64,000 bases of DNA, taken from assembly GCA_950295325.1 (NCBI GenBank), contig OX485803.1:24368001-24432000 (forward strand), in the 5' to 3' direction. Source of the DNA: Polytrichum commune. Lineage: Eukaryota; Streptophyta; Polytrichopsida; Polytrichales; Polytrichaceae. A model generated the notes under the pieces. It saw nothing but the letters and a program-made list of their open reading frames with translations. It made no database searches and was not told the DNA's origin. A program made the position numbers and the translations under genes. Shown piece after piece: positions 48,576-60,387 of the stretch; the stretch's first letter is position 1; the number at the start of each line of letters is the position of its first letter.

Positions 48576-48768
48576 CACTAAATATGGAGTTACACAATGC
48601 TATTTCTTTATACTATTGATGTGATTTTTTTAACAAGTGAACATGTTAAATGTTGTAATGTTTAGACAACATTTTCACATTTGTTGGAAAAAATGAGATA
48701 TACAATAAACATATATAATATTGCACATTTCCAAATAGTAATTGACACTAAATACAATATTTAGTGTG
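48576..48768. mobile_element. MITE, 'CACTAAATA' family, internally shortened
   Basis: CACTAAATATGGAGTTACAC at the left pairs with a right arm ending 'acactaaatacaatatttag'. The left arm lacks about 25 bases present in the 41233 copy. TA occurs at the left; the right flank is TGTA. Confidence 0.75.
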
Positions 48769-48770
48769 TA

Positions 48771-50366
48771 GTAGCCGGAAAAAGGGCTGAATTATAGATG
48801 GATGAGAACTAAGTTGTACCCTACTGTAAGCCTCATTAACTTACTGTTGTATACCGGCAACTTCACTTTACACCGATATGAGAATATTCAAAGGACGTTC
48901 GGAGCATGACAAGTGTACTCTTGATATTTACAATATTGGCTTCCCTTTTGGCTTCATTGCACTAATGATTGGAGGCACCTTTCGTTAAAAACCAAGAACC
49001 ACGTGTGTTTGCAACATACTCTAAAAACTCTTGTATACACATTCCTTTTGTAAAATCAAGCAACATACGTACAATTCCAATGATTAAATTCCAAGTGACA
49101 ATATGTAAACAATAGAAAAAATTCATTCATATGTAGTCATTAACAAAAGTATATAAATATACTTTTGAATGATAGTGAACCCCGATCATATGTATAATGT
49201 AAAACCCTTTTATTAATAAGGTCATTGAAGACTTTTTCATCCCCCAGATGTAACTCACAAGCATCTAAGTTTATAATGTATGTCATTGAAGCTAGTGGCA
49301 TTGTTGTTTCTAGCTCTGCCATCAAATGATCCATGAGTAGTAAGTCCACTTATTGTTGGTTCCTTTTTGATATCAACATAAATTAATCTCCATGTTGAAT
49401 GCACGGTCCACCAAGTTAATTGGATCGCTATACTCCACCCAACCATAACCAAATTTATCTATGCATCCTATAAACTCTCCCAACAAACCAAATCTTAATT
49501 AAAGCTTTTTTTTGGGTCTACCATATTTATTTTTGACAATTCTAGCTTCAGGTGTGTTCAAAAATTACACTCACAATCACAAGATTTAACATAGTATCAT
49601 GATTTGCAACGGTAAGAATCATCAATGAATGTGTCATCATAATCATACTCCTAATCCTCCTCGAACTAAATGAGCCTTAACAAGTGACCCTATCACACAA
49701 GTACAAATGTTGTATATTTTGTAGAGGTCCTCCATACATGTACATAACGACAAGTTATAATTTGCGTAGCATATGTGTATGTAGTATAAGAAAGTTCAAA
49801 TTAATACCTTTTTTTGTGCACCCCTAGGAGCTTGTGCCTTTGGATTCCACCTCGTAATAAAATTCATAGGAATGTCTACTGACATCTAGGGTGTCATATT
49901 TGGACAAGTTTTTATTTATTTATTTAAAATAATAATATTGATATATTAGGATCTTGGTGACTTATTAAGCACCTTGTTTGGACTACTTAAAAGTTTGGGC
50001 ACGTGAATCTATAATCTATGTATGTATTTTCAACATTCCATGCATTATTTGAAGATGTTGATTCAATCTTGGACATGATGAACACTCAATGAACTTGTGC
50101 ATTTGTAGTACACTATGTGAATTGTTTATAAGCAAGTTGTTATATTCAACTACATTGCTTATCGGAAATAATGTGGGCATATTATGTATAGTGTCTTACC
50201 CTTTGCATCCATATAGCGTGGCCCACAAAATACACCATCACACATGAAAATAGCATGCAATGCTACTTACACTTGAATCTTCAACCACTTGCTATGTTCT
50301 CATCCTTCCAGTGCCAGTTGTGGGTCAGGCGTCAATTAAAAGGACATGCATTCTTTAATTGACGTG
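48771..50366. other. Gene-free stretch with undetermined minus-strand frames
   Basis: Overlapping minus frames at 49140-49452 read as if one gene had shifted frame, but match no family I recognise. The remainder is AT-rich with nothing notable. Confidence 0.4.
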
Positions 50367-50570
50367 CAACACTTTTAAAGGCCCTACATTCTTGCCTCAT
50401 CTGCATGTACCAATGAGAGGGTCGGTGCTTGAGGCTTAAAACCCCTGCTTTTAAACCATGCCACATCATTTGCCAGCTAGGTTTGGGACTAGATAGTGTC
50501 AATGGTGTGAAGACATGCTTTGAGAACGACCTTTTAGACTAAGCTAAAGTTAGGTGGGAAGGGGGCATTG
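50367..50570 (+). repeat. Partial copy of the 40664-41176 TIR element
   Basis: This shares ordered phrases with 40970-41176 ('cctacattcttgcctcat', 'gccacatcatttgcca', 'gatggtgtgaa' variants) and ends with 'aggtgggaagggggcat'. The left arm is not present. Confidence 0.8.
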
Positions 50571-50704
50571 TACCCTTTTGAACGCCAACAAACAACAACA
50601 TCGTTAAAGGAGATTGGTGGAAGCAAAGAAACCAAAAATGTCTTAGTATCTATTTAAGCGAAGTCCACGTTATTAGGGAGTCTACTTCATCCTATGGTCT
50701 CAAT

Positions 50705-51230
50705 TTTTTTTTTTTTTTTTGGGTGGCATTGATTCTTTACAGTGCCCTCTTGTAAATGTTAGGGTCCTTTTTCCTTGGGTTCTCCTATGTAACTTGTCTT
50801 ACGGCCAAAAGCCTAGCTTGTAGATTTTATATAAGGTAGTAACCACATGAGGGGCAAGGAATTTCCGGGCGCAGGCTAGGAAACTGGGCTAGGTTCTTGT
50901 AGCCACGTTGGTTGCCGGTCCCAGCAGGCACCAAACGAGCGGCAGGGGCGACAAGGTTGGACAGGAGCAAGGATAGGGGCGAGGAGCGAGCTCGCGACGG
51001 AGACATGGGAGGGAGACGTCCGGGTTGGCCTTGTGCCCTGTAAACACAGATTGCCAGCCTCTTCCCCCCGGCGCTTCTGAGAAGAAGTCCACCTCGCCAC
51101 GTCATCTTCCCGCCGCGGAAATTGCCGCTTGTGTGGTAAGTGGGGGGCCTCCTCGCCCAATCAGGCCCCCCGGTTCAGCCTGCCTGCCCCCCGTGTGGTA
51201 TGGGCCTAAGTCTAGATTGTAGAGCACGCA
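50705..51230. other. GC-rich island after a long T run
   Basis: A run of about 20 T at 50706-50725 precedes 400 bases of markedly GC-rich sequence (50850-51200) in otherwise AT-rich DNA. All frames through it are open by composition but without known motifs. It could be a CpG-rich promoter or leader of a lost gene, or part of a retroelement; no evidence decides. Confidence 0.45.
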
Positions 51231-51436
51231 TCTTGTCCATATCGTTGAAGCGAGAAGCTTGGAGGCGGTGATTCCAAGCATGAAGGTACGAGAATTTTGT
51301 CCTTGAGAGGTGCTTATACATAGTTGTGGCCACCGTTTGGACCCAAGGATTGGTTTATTTGGGATCCAATTTCTTTCACCTAATTGGGCTACAAACCGGA
51401 ACCGCTTCCCGAGACCGAGGCCAAAGGGGACGGTGC

Positions 51437-51740
51437 AATGACCGAGGAGAACCGACCGCTATTTACATGTGAGCCAGTAGCCGTTCAAGACTTTAGGAAA
51501 CATAAACATTGTTTTAGAGGAATCTAGAGAGTATACCCCAATTTTATAAAGAAAGGAAAAGAAAAATCAAAAGATGTCAAGATGGAACCCATTGGACTTT
51601 GGAAATTGACCGATTATGCCCAAAAATCTCCCCAAATACTGGGACGGCATGACCTTCGACATGAAGGATTTAAGTGTCCGTTGTGTGACAGCTTGTGACA
51701 AGAAGTCCCGCAAGTATTGGGAGACGACAAAGTAGAGATT
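51437..51740 (+). repeat. Dispersed repeat with conserved peptide (EPVEFEE family), copy at 51.5 kb
   Basis: The plus frame reads ENRPLFTCEPVAVQDFRK, lacking seven residues (EFEE.PV) found in the other copies. The DNA tail 'aagatgtcaagatggaaccc', 'gattatgcccaaaaatctcc' and 'actggga' then matches copies at 31.4 and 57.9 kb. No intact product. Confidence 0.7.
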
Positions 51741-51748
51741 GCAGAATA

Positions 51749-51990
51749 GGGGCCACTTCACACACAAGACTGAAGGCCCGTGACCATTGTAATCTATGAG
51801 TTCTCATTGGTCAAAAAGGTAGAGACCGTCCAAGTTCACTTCACACTAAAATGTGCAGGCTTAAAGGTCCGATATTTTTAGGTTCTTGTTTTTCATGGAT
51901 GAACAATCTACATGGCAAACTATGGACAAGGTTTTATGGGTTGTCGGCATTTGCGTCAAGCCCACCTTGGAGAAGTAGGCTTAATGCAAA
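51749..51990 (+). mobile_element. Left part of a 'CTTCACACA' TIR element
   Basis: It starts GGGGCCACTTCACACACAAG and shares interior phrases with 28514-28855 ('gagaccgtccaagttcactt', 'gaagtaggct'). No right terminus follows, so it is truncated. Confidence 0.8.
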
Positions 51991-53689
51991 TTCCGGCATA
52001 TCATGATAGTCAAACAATTGTCATTGGGTGCCATAGTTATTTTCATATTTTTGTCCAACAATAAATTTTCTATGACACGACTGTTAAAGACACAATAAAA
52101 GGTTGTTTCTCCCAGTTGCCCACAATCCCAAGTTTTTGGAGCTTGCTAGTATGTGTGCTTGTAGAAGATAATTTCTTGATTAAGTTTTTAAATTATTATT
52201 TCTCTTCAATGACAAATTTCTCGTAGTGTGGTAGTGGTTCCGAAACCCAACAATGAAGCCATAATTCTCCTTACATGACTTAGAGTCAATCACAATTCGG
52301 ATTACATGGACCCTCATTGGTAAAGTAGGAATTTGAGAAATTTCAGTTGTTTCATGATGCATAATCATAATTAATTGGATCTTACATGCCATTAAATATC
52401 AAAGCTAGTGGAGATGCGACCATAAGATGAAAGGCGGAAGAGACTACTATACAAGCATAAAATTATGTTAAAAAAGAAAAGAGATAGGACATTAATTTTG
52501 AAAATTTTAAAAATACCCATGAGAAAGACAAAGAATGATGCAATTGATTGGTGAATGCGGAAAGTGTAAAGGGCTCCCCATGAAATGACAAGATTATGAG
52601 ATTGAAACCCTTATTACGATCTGTAGTGAGATAGAAGAAGAATTTGCAAGAAAAAGAAAGTATGTAAGAGTTTGTTTAAAATGTAAATGTGAAAATATAA
52701 AAGGTCGGATTCAAATTGGGCCTTTTTGAAGGCTTTAACATTTGTCTATTGCCTTAAGGCCCCTTTTGCCCCCATTGTGTACTTAACGTTTGGTGCATGG
52801 CTGGAAAATCAAACTCTAGACCTTGCAGCTCAAAGCCTTTATAACGGTTTAGACCACCAAGTTATTTCTATCAAATTGATAGGGTTTGAGACATATCACA
52901 CTTGATCCAATGCTAGTTTATTTTAGTTTTTAGTGTTACATGTAGGTAGGTATAAACGCTAGTTTATTTTGGTTTTTAATAATAGCTTACTCTAATATTT
53001 AATGGTTATATGTGGGCAAAAATAAATGCTTGGATTAAGTTTCATGTTTGTATGAGTTTAAATTTTCATAATTTGGAAGAACCTAGCTGGTTTGTAAGAA
53101 GAAGTACAAAATATTTCTCATTGAGTACAAAAATGATAAACGATCAAATGAAATTTCAGTTCAAGATAGACATGAATGTCATTAGTATGAGTAGATGAAC
53201 ATATAGAATGGACAATGTGCAAATGTGGTCAACCAAATGCCAACAAGTGGTCAAGAGGATGATCAACAACAAGGCAATTAAGACACACAATATAATTCAC
53301 ATGAAGGGAGTCTACCTCAAAGTATTACAAATGATCCATTTTTTCGTTTTTGTTTTCTTTGTTTTTTTTGAGAGAGAGAGAAAGAGAGAGAGAAAAATTT
53401 CTAGATTAAGTATTCAACAATTTTTCTAATTTGATAGCATTTTTTAAGCTACAACAAATTTATCAAAAAGTGTGGAGGCTCGTATGACAACATGAATACA
53501 AAAATTGTAAAGAGTTATTTACTTATATTAAATTCAATGTTCATACATGTAAATCTATGTTTGATTTTTCTTGAAGCCTCGTTTGCCATAATGATTTGGC
53601 TATTGCTTTATGATTTTTGTAGCCTCCAACAATAAATCTTTGATTTTATTATTATTTATTATTTATTATTTAAAAATAGTCTATTCATT
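51991..53689. other. Gene-free stretch
   Basis: A GA tract lies at about 53371-53396. Small open frames have no recognisable motif. Confidence 0.45.
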
Positions 53690-54662
53690 AATCTCCCCAT
53701 ATCTCTCTAGATTATTTTCTCTACTAATGACACCTCTTACTTCACATATAGCTGCTATTTTAGCCTTCATTTCTTGTCCTTCTGCCAATGACCTATTCTT
53801 TTTTCTTCTTTATAATTCTCTTTTGACTTTGTCTATCCATTCCTTATCAAGCTTGTTCTTGTTAATTTTACACATATTATGTAGCATATTACATGTAACA
53901 ACTATATCAACTATATGTCGCAAAGATACATCGTTCATTCTCATAATAATTTTCCATCTTCCTTTTAGAATCTCAAAAACATTTTCTACGCATATGCTAC
54001 TAGAATTTTAAATGAATTTTGATTAGCTTTATAATCTTCTAAACCCTCTAGACAACTTGTGAATGGACTATGAATCCCTGGCCACATTGGATATGCATAA
54101 TGTTTTATAAGCTAATTAAAGTAATAATTTATATTTTAATGCAATTTCTTCCAACTTTTGTTATTTGAAATATTGTCCAAAGGGGCGTGTTTCATGTCTC
54201 TTTGAATTTGTAATCCCAAAATATACATTTTGTGTCAACCATATCTTTGTAGTAAATATGAATGAAATGACTTTTGACAATAATAATATTTTCCTCTAAT
54301 TACAGGTGCAAGAATTGGAACGTGAGATCCGTCTATTGTTTAGATAATATGAGGAATCCCATGAAATGCCTAAATTCTTGTGCTAAAATCCTAAACTGAG
54401 CTGAATTTGGAAATCACACAAAAATGCATTACAAATGAATTTTTACCCATCTACAAAGTTTTCTCACAATTTTTGAATTTGTACTTTTGACCACCCTATA
54501 TACCTCTCTTACGATACACAAGGTATTTCCAGTTTGAAGCCTTTGTAATGCCATTGCAACTCTACTCTCAATTGAAATTGCCTCTCTCATAACTGTATTC
54601 TTCATTTGCAAATACAAGTCTAACCTCTCACAATGAAACTTGAATATATTTATGAGATACAT
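53690..54662 (-). pseudogene. PIF/Harbinger (HARBI1-like) transposase remnant
   Basis: Minus-strand pieces follow the family order. 54662-54429 has ISIESRVAMALQRLQTGNTL, the N-terminal helix region ('lp.e.RvAiaL.rLatG.s'). Around 54340-54180 come shifted pieces like DGSHVPI-type sequence, YYCQKSFHS and TQNVYFGIT (family 'DaKg.FwD'). Near 54110-54050 is YAYPMWPGIHSPF. 53999-53875 reads SICVENVFEILKGRWKIIMR and DIVVTCNMLHNMC, the diagnostic C-terminal block. At least three frame changes and several stops make it inactive. These enzymes insert at TWA/TTA sites, matching the TTA-flanked elements here. Confidence 0.85.
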
Positions 54663-55062
54663 AAATTCTTTGCTTGAACATTTTTTCCGTGAAAGAACCT
54701 AATAATTATTTATCGGAGTACCCTGCATTTCTCTCAAATGCCCACACACAATGATCACTCATGTTCATACTCTCCAAGCAAATGCAAAAAAACAAGGCAT
54801 TCTCCCATTCTCCATTGAGTGCCAATGCTTGCATAACAAATACATGTTGCACAATCATGTACAACCACCAATATTAAGCCAATGCAATAAGAAGCCTTCC
54901 TCTTCTTTCAAGATGGTTCATCATGCTCTTCTTTTCTTCCTCACCAATGTAAAACTCAAAAAGAGAATGGAAAAGTAAAATTTAAAATGAAAATATATAA
55001 CAAGTGGGGTAGGGTTGCCCCTCTTTTTCCACCAATAAAATATACAATGGTCCCTCAACATG
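54663..55062. other. Gene-free stretch beside the PIF/Harbinger remnant
   Basis: PIF/Harbinger elements often carry a second Myb-like gene; I looked for one here and saw nothing convincing. The rest is AT-rich. Confidence 0.4.
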
Positions 55063-55205
55063 GTCCATTCTCACTTCACACTATGCTTGAGGGCCCGTGA
55101 CTACACAAAATGGCTACCCAACAATCATGGTATGGCCTTTGGATGAGAGTCAAGGGCCATGACCATTACATGGTCATGACCTTTGGCTCGTGTGAGAAGT
55201 GGCCC
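55063..55205 (+). mobile_element. Right part of a 'CTTCACACA' TIR element
   Basis: The end GGCTCGTGTGAGAAGTGGCCC and internal phrases ('cttgagggcccgtga', 'ggcctttgga') match the right part of 39828-40325. The left terminus is missing. Confidence 0.8.
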
Positions 55206-56429
55206 TAAGCTATGTGGTGGATGGCCCTACTTTGGGGACTTAAAAAATAAAATTGGATTGTGGTTACCATAACATTTTTCAACTGAAGGGGGGGGGGGGG
55301 GTTTGGGGGGCTAAGGGCCAACACCTAGCTCCCTAGATGCTTGTATAAACTATATATTTTTAATATAAAATTGGCCAATTTGCAAAATAACTTGAGAATA
55401 AATATAGGTTTTATTATAAAATAATTAATCTAGTAGTGCATTATGTTAAGAAACAATGAATAGTATCATGAAAAATGAATTGCCAGAACATGGTTGGATC
55501 TAGAATGTGAACAAATAGTGGCCATTGACGAATGTTATGAGAAATTGAAATTCCCAAATTACTAAAGAAACGGATATTTAAAGTTTGTAATTTTTATTTA
55601 ATTATTTTTTAACATCAAATATGATAACAACATGTTTTTTTTAATAACCACATTAGTTTTCCCTATTCAAGCTTATGATAATCAACCAAAGCATTTGAAA
55701 TAGTCTAATGCACCAAGTTTTGAACTGGCCATTGAAACCTACCAAAAACAAGGTCATCCCTCTCTCTCTAGGCGCTCCACACTCATGGCAACTCACATCC
55801 ACCCCACAAAAAATGCGACCTCTCGAGGCTTGTGAATTGTCTCACCCATATAACAATTGTGTATCATAAAGACTGTTGTTTCAAGTTCAATATTGGAGTT
55901 GAGATTCAAAACATATACTACATGTCAAAATGAAGATTTTCTTTTTCTCTAGACAATCACTTTGACACTCCCAAATTGTGTAAGCTATCAAACCCTACAA
56001 TGGTGTCTATATTTCGAGCACATGTTCCAATCTCATTGTACTATGCATCTTTTGATGTCCATTCTTCATTACAACCTTTGCCGTACATTATTACTTAAAA
56101 ATAGGTATCCAATCAAAAAAACTGACCACATAAAGCCCACATACCTTAGATACATTCACATTTTTTATGAGAAAGGGTACATTCACATTCATTTCAAGAC
56201 TCAAAATTAGAGTTCAAATTCAAAATATATAAGAGATCAAAGTGAAGATTTTCTTTCTTTTTGTGGCATGTGCCCATATGTGGGTGTGAAGGGTGCGACG
56301 GCTAGGCTGTGTCGCACGGTGAGGATCCAGGTGAGGACTCAGAGCATCCCAAGAGGGCGTGGGAAAGCCGTCGCCATTGATTGGCTTGGCCAAGAGGGTT
56401 GAGTCACGTGAGACTCCGAGAAAGTGGAC
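55206..56429. other. Gene-free stretch with poly-G tract
   Basis: A run of about 13 G lies at 55288-55300. Nothing else recognisable was seen. Confidence 0.45.
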
Positions 56430-56431
56430 TA

Positions 56432-56882
56432 AGGTAGAAATACCATAAACCGTGAGAATATAAGGTGATTCCCATTGAAGATATGGTCTTAAAATCATGA
56501 GATAATTTTTCAAGATAGAAGAGAAGGATTCATGAAGAATGCAAATTGTTTCATATTTTTATTCCATGTATAAAAAAAATCCTACAATTTCTCAAAGTGG
56601 AAAATTTGTCAAACCCCCTACTTGTTCACTAGACTCTCCTTAAACCGAACACGGTAATGCTCATTTCCACACAAAACATCACTGAAGTTGGTTAACTCAT
56701 AAGTACATTAAACTATGATTGATGGTAGTCAAACATGACTAAATTTGGCTAAACTAACTGTACACGCATATCAAGCTGCCAACCTCGCAATTATCGGTTT
56801 CAGATTTGGCACTTCACTATTATGACGGAAGTCTACTGCACGGCTAGAGACTAGCAGTTCACGGTTTATGGTACTTCTACCT
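56432..56882 (-). mobile_element. 451-bp MITE with AGGTAGAAATACC ends, TA target
   Basis: Ends AGGTAGAAATACCATAAACC and GGTTTATGGTACTTCTACCT are flanked by TA. The interior is the reverse complement of 30089-30509, which confirms the boundaries. Non-coding. Confidence 0.9.
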
Positions 56883-57022
56883 TACCCTTGGATGACCAAG
56901 GGCAATTGAGTGTTGTAACATGTGTTGTGGACCTGTGCAAGTTTAGATATTAGTGACCACGAATAGGACGCGGGATGTAGCATACAAGTACATTACACGT
57001 GGTATTAGAGCAGACTTAATTA

Positions 57023-57507
57023 GGGCTGCTTCACACTATGGCCGTCCAAGTTGAGAGGCCGTGGGATTGAATGGCCAAACTTTGTTGAGAGTCCAAAGAA
57101 ATGGGTTGGAAATAGCCAAGAAAATATCATAAGTGGAGCCTTCGGCCGGGCATAGTGTGAAGCCTCCAAAGGCCAAGCCCAAAGTCTAAACCCCAAAGGA
57201 GCATCCCACTTTATTCCTTGCTCAAAACAACCCCTCTAATCTAATGGCCAAGATCTTGTCAATGATTGATTTTTTAATGAAAAAAGCCGACGGCCTCTCG
57301 ACCATAGTTTGGGTATCCATTCCCGTCCAACCCAAACTTCCTTCGAGAGTCCGTCGCCTTCTTCAAAAAGTAATCATTTTAAATTGCGATGGCTTCTGGA
57401 CTTTGGCCATAGTGTGAAGGGTTGAGAGACCGAGCTCTTGTTTTCTTGCAATTTGATTGGTGGAAATCGACGGCCTCTCGACCTTCGGCCATAGTGTGAA
57501 GCACCCC
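57023..57507 (+). mobile_element. 485-bp TIR element, sister of the PKS-intron copy
   Basis: It starts GGGCTGCTTCACACTATGGC and ends GCCATAGTGTGAAGCACCCC, flanked by TTA. Its interior matches 6640-7129 in the same orientation along its length. Open frames on the minus strand are composition artefacts. Confidence 0.93.
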
Positions 57508-57884
57508 TTAGCTTGGTGGTTGCGAGTGAGACTTTGAGGACACGGCGATGCGACGAAGACAATCAATAGGCTCTCCCAATTGTGTATGCTATCAAACCTA
57601 GAACGGTGTCCATGAATTAAAAGCCCACACGCCTTGGGTACTTCAACTATCAATTGAAGAATGGTACTCAAAAGTGAAAAGGCTTGATGATTAAGTCAGT
57701 ACACTGCTGTTGTTCATTGGAGATCACAGGTCATCAATTGGATAGTTTACAACGTCGCACATGCGCGAAGCAACTGGGAAAGTAGCGAATACATGCAATA
57801 AACGTAACCGGTGATTCTTCCAACTTCTTGTTCTGCCCCGCATCATAGCTGCCCAATCAGTTGAAACTGTCTGTGATGAATCTT

Positions 57885-58720
57885 AGGACCAGTGTCTTGG
57901 GGAGGTTTTTGGGCATCGTCGATCGAGATTGATTCGATTGTTTCCAATACGAACCGGTTCCATGTTGACCTCTTTTGGGTTTTCTTTTATTGAAAATAAG
58001 AATTGTCTGTGAATTCCTCTCGATCGATTGGTAATTTTCCTGAAGTCTTGAATTTGAACTGGGTATTTCTCAAACTCAACCGATTCATTCATAAATAGCT
58101 GTCGCTTCTCACTGTTCATTGCTTGTGACTGAAAGAGTAACGATGATATGCAATGAAGGTGATTGGTTTCCAAAATCTGTTCCTGTCACACACTCTTAAT
58201 TAGTTCCCCAATTAGTTAAACTTTTTGAATATAAGAATATAAGAATAGTCTGTAAATTCCTCTTGATCGATTGGTAATTTTCCTGAAGTCTTGAATTCGA
58301 ACTGGGTATTTCTCAAACTCAACCGATTCATTCATAAAAAGCTGTCGCTTCTCGCTGTTCATTGCTTGTGACTGAAAGAGTAACGATGATATGCAATGAA
58401 GGTGATTGGTTTCCAAAATCTGTTCCTGTCACACACTCTTAATTAGTTCCCCAATTAGTTAAACTTTTTGAATATAAGAATATAAGAATATAAGAATAGT
58501 CTGTAAATTCCTCTCGATCGATTGGTAATTTTCCTGAAGTCTTGAATTCGAACTGGGTATTTCTCAAACTCAACCGATTCATTCATAAACAGCTGTCGCT
58601 TCTTGCTGTTCATTGCTGGTGACTGAAAGAGTAACGATGTTATGCAATGAAGGTGATTGGTTTCCGAAATCTGTTCCTGTCACACACTCTTAATTAGTTC
58701 CCTAATTAGTTGAACTTTTT
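57885..58720 (-). repeat. Three tandem units carrying the EPVEFEE-family peptide
   Basis: Units begin near 58005, 58248 and 58499 (landmark 'gtctgt.aattcctct.gatcg'), a period of 243-251 bases. On the minus strand each encodes KRQLFMNESVEFEKYPV followed by QDFRKITNRSRGI. The unit nearest 57900 also keeps the tail 'atgcccaaaaacctcccc' of the wider family. Between units lies a short 'aatataagaatataag' repeat that varies in copy number. Confidence 0.9.
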
Positions 58721-58738
58721 GATGAATCTTACAGCAAG

Positions 58739-58773
58739 AGTTGCCTCGAACTTCATAGGGTCGAGGCAACTTC
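58739..58773. repeat. Short hairpin after the tandem array
   Basis: AGTTGCCTCGA and TCGAGGCAACT form an 11-base-pair perfect stem around a loop of about a dozen bases. No T run follows, so it is not a bacterial-style terminator; its role is unknown. Confidence 0.7.
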
Positions 58774-59704
58774 TACCGATTAGATTTGCACAACAACGTT
58801 TGTGTTGCATTAGCAAGTCTACGATGAAGCATAAGCAACAATCGGATAGAAAGCCGGATCAATTTTAATGTCAAGGTGTGGGTATCGGAAGACAAAGTAT
58901 GTTTGTTGATTTCTTAGCTGAATACATAGGTTCTTCCAACTATGTTCACTATTGAGTGTGGAGTAGCTAATAAAAGCTGAAGACGTAGTCCAATCTCTTT
59001 TAAACATGTGTCTCTATGGTATTTGTTCTTTGATCCTCACGTTACCACACACCAATTAAACAAAAGTGTCCAATTAAGACAAATAAGCAAACAACACCTA
59101 CAAACCTTAGTCATTTAAAACAACAATATCTGTGGTTCACATTCTTTCATTCAAAGCTTAGGTGAGCGGCATGCTCAACTTGGTTACTGCATCTTAATTA
59201 GACACCCATATGTGAGTGGGGTGTGGCTAGGTGTGGAATATGGATCGAAGCATAAAGTGTAAAAAAGCACATGTGTATAAAAGAGATTGGATTAGGTATG
59301 TGCTCAAAGTTTGTTACTTATCCTAAGTCTAATAGTCAACTTATAAACTACCAATTGCAAAGGGACCTACATGATCAAATACAAAGAAACCGACATTTAA
59401 GAATAATTGGACAAACCACTTGTCTAAAAATGATAAGGGATGTGCATTTGTGAGGACAAAAACATCAAAAAACAACAACAAAAACAACAACACAACAACT
59501 ACAACTTCGAACGCTTATATTTCATGCTCACCGACCACCATATTTGTGCAGTTTTGTGATGTAGTATATGTCATATTGGTGGTTGAAAATTTTCAAAATT
59601 CATGCATAAATCCAAATATATTTAAATCCTATTTTTGAGGTTTTTTTAAAATTTTCTAATGAATAAGATAGTCGTATTAGTTTTAAAATTATGGGGAAAA
59701 TTGG
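58774..59704. other. Gene-free stretch
   Basis: An AAC-rich microsatellite lies at about 59463-59505. Nothing else recognisable was seen. Confidence 0.45.
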
Positions 59705-60387
59705 CTATGGCCTCGATTTAGATTTGCTAAATCATCTTATATTTGGTGTATATATGTAGGAGAATTGATTTAACCATAAAATATAATCATTGAAACATGT
59801 CCACCTTATGCAATGTACAACACCTTATATAACAAAGGATTAACTTCAAACATATATACATACTGTACATTGAGCGTGGGGCTTGCCTTAGAAGTGAGCA
59901 ACACATGGAAGTTGTTGTACTATCGAATATGTTAGAGAACAATAAGAATAATAAGCATGGCCTCCATGACTTATCCTGTAACAGCAAGTATCCCAGGCCA
60001 CCTTCACTAGTTGCCACGTCCCAATGATTGCAAGATCATGTGCGTGGGTTGGTGATGAGTAGTGTGGACCACACTAATTAATAGTTTACACATTAACTAA
60101 TAATGTTGCCAATTCTTTATCCATAGGCACAACTGCCTAGTGTCGATACGATACATGCAAAACTCGTAAACGCTTATGTAGTGATCAAGAGTACAAGTCT
60201 TGACCAAAATCCACAATCCATGGCTTTAAGTAATGTGGTAGCTCTTCTTAATTGGACACCTATATTTGAGTAGTAATTAACAAGGTTTGTAGTGAAGATT
60301 GCACACTAAGAATGACAATACGCAGAGATGTAGCTATACATGTTACCCAAACATATTTACTTCAAAAAAACAAAAAAACAAAACATA
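59705..60387 (+). repeat. Tandem duplication, copy 1 (without MITE)
   Basis: It runs from 'atggcctcgatttagatttg' to the A/C-rich tail 'caaaaaaacaaaacat' and is repeated directly at 60388-61575. It contains 'atcctgtaacagcaag' at 59974-59989, the uninterrupted target of the MITE in copy 2. Confidence 0.95.

Noticed and set aside
50827-51222. Genes in the GC-rich island
   Set aside because: All frames are open because of composition and no motif is recognisable.
57363-57671. Minus-strand frames in the 57023 element
   Set aside because: The frames coincide with inverted-repeat arms and their counterpart in the 6640 copy is not conserved as a frame.
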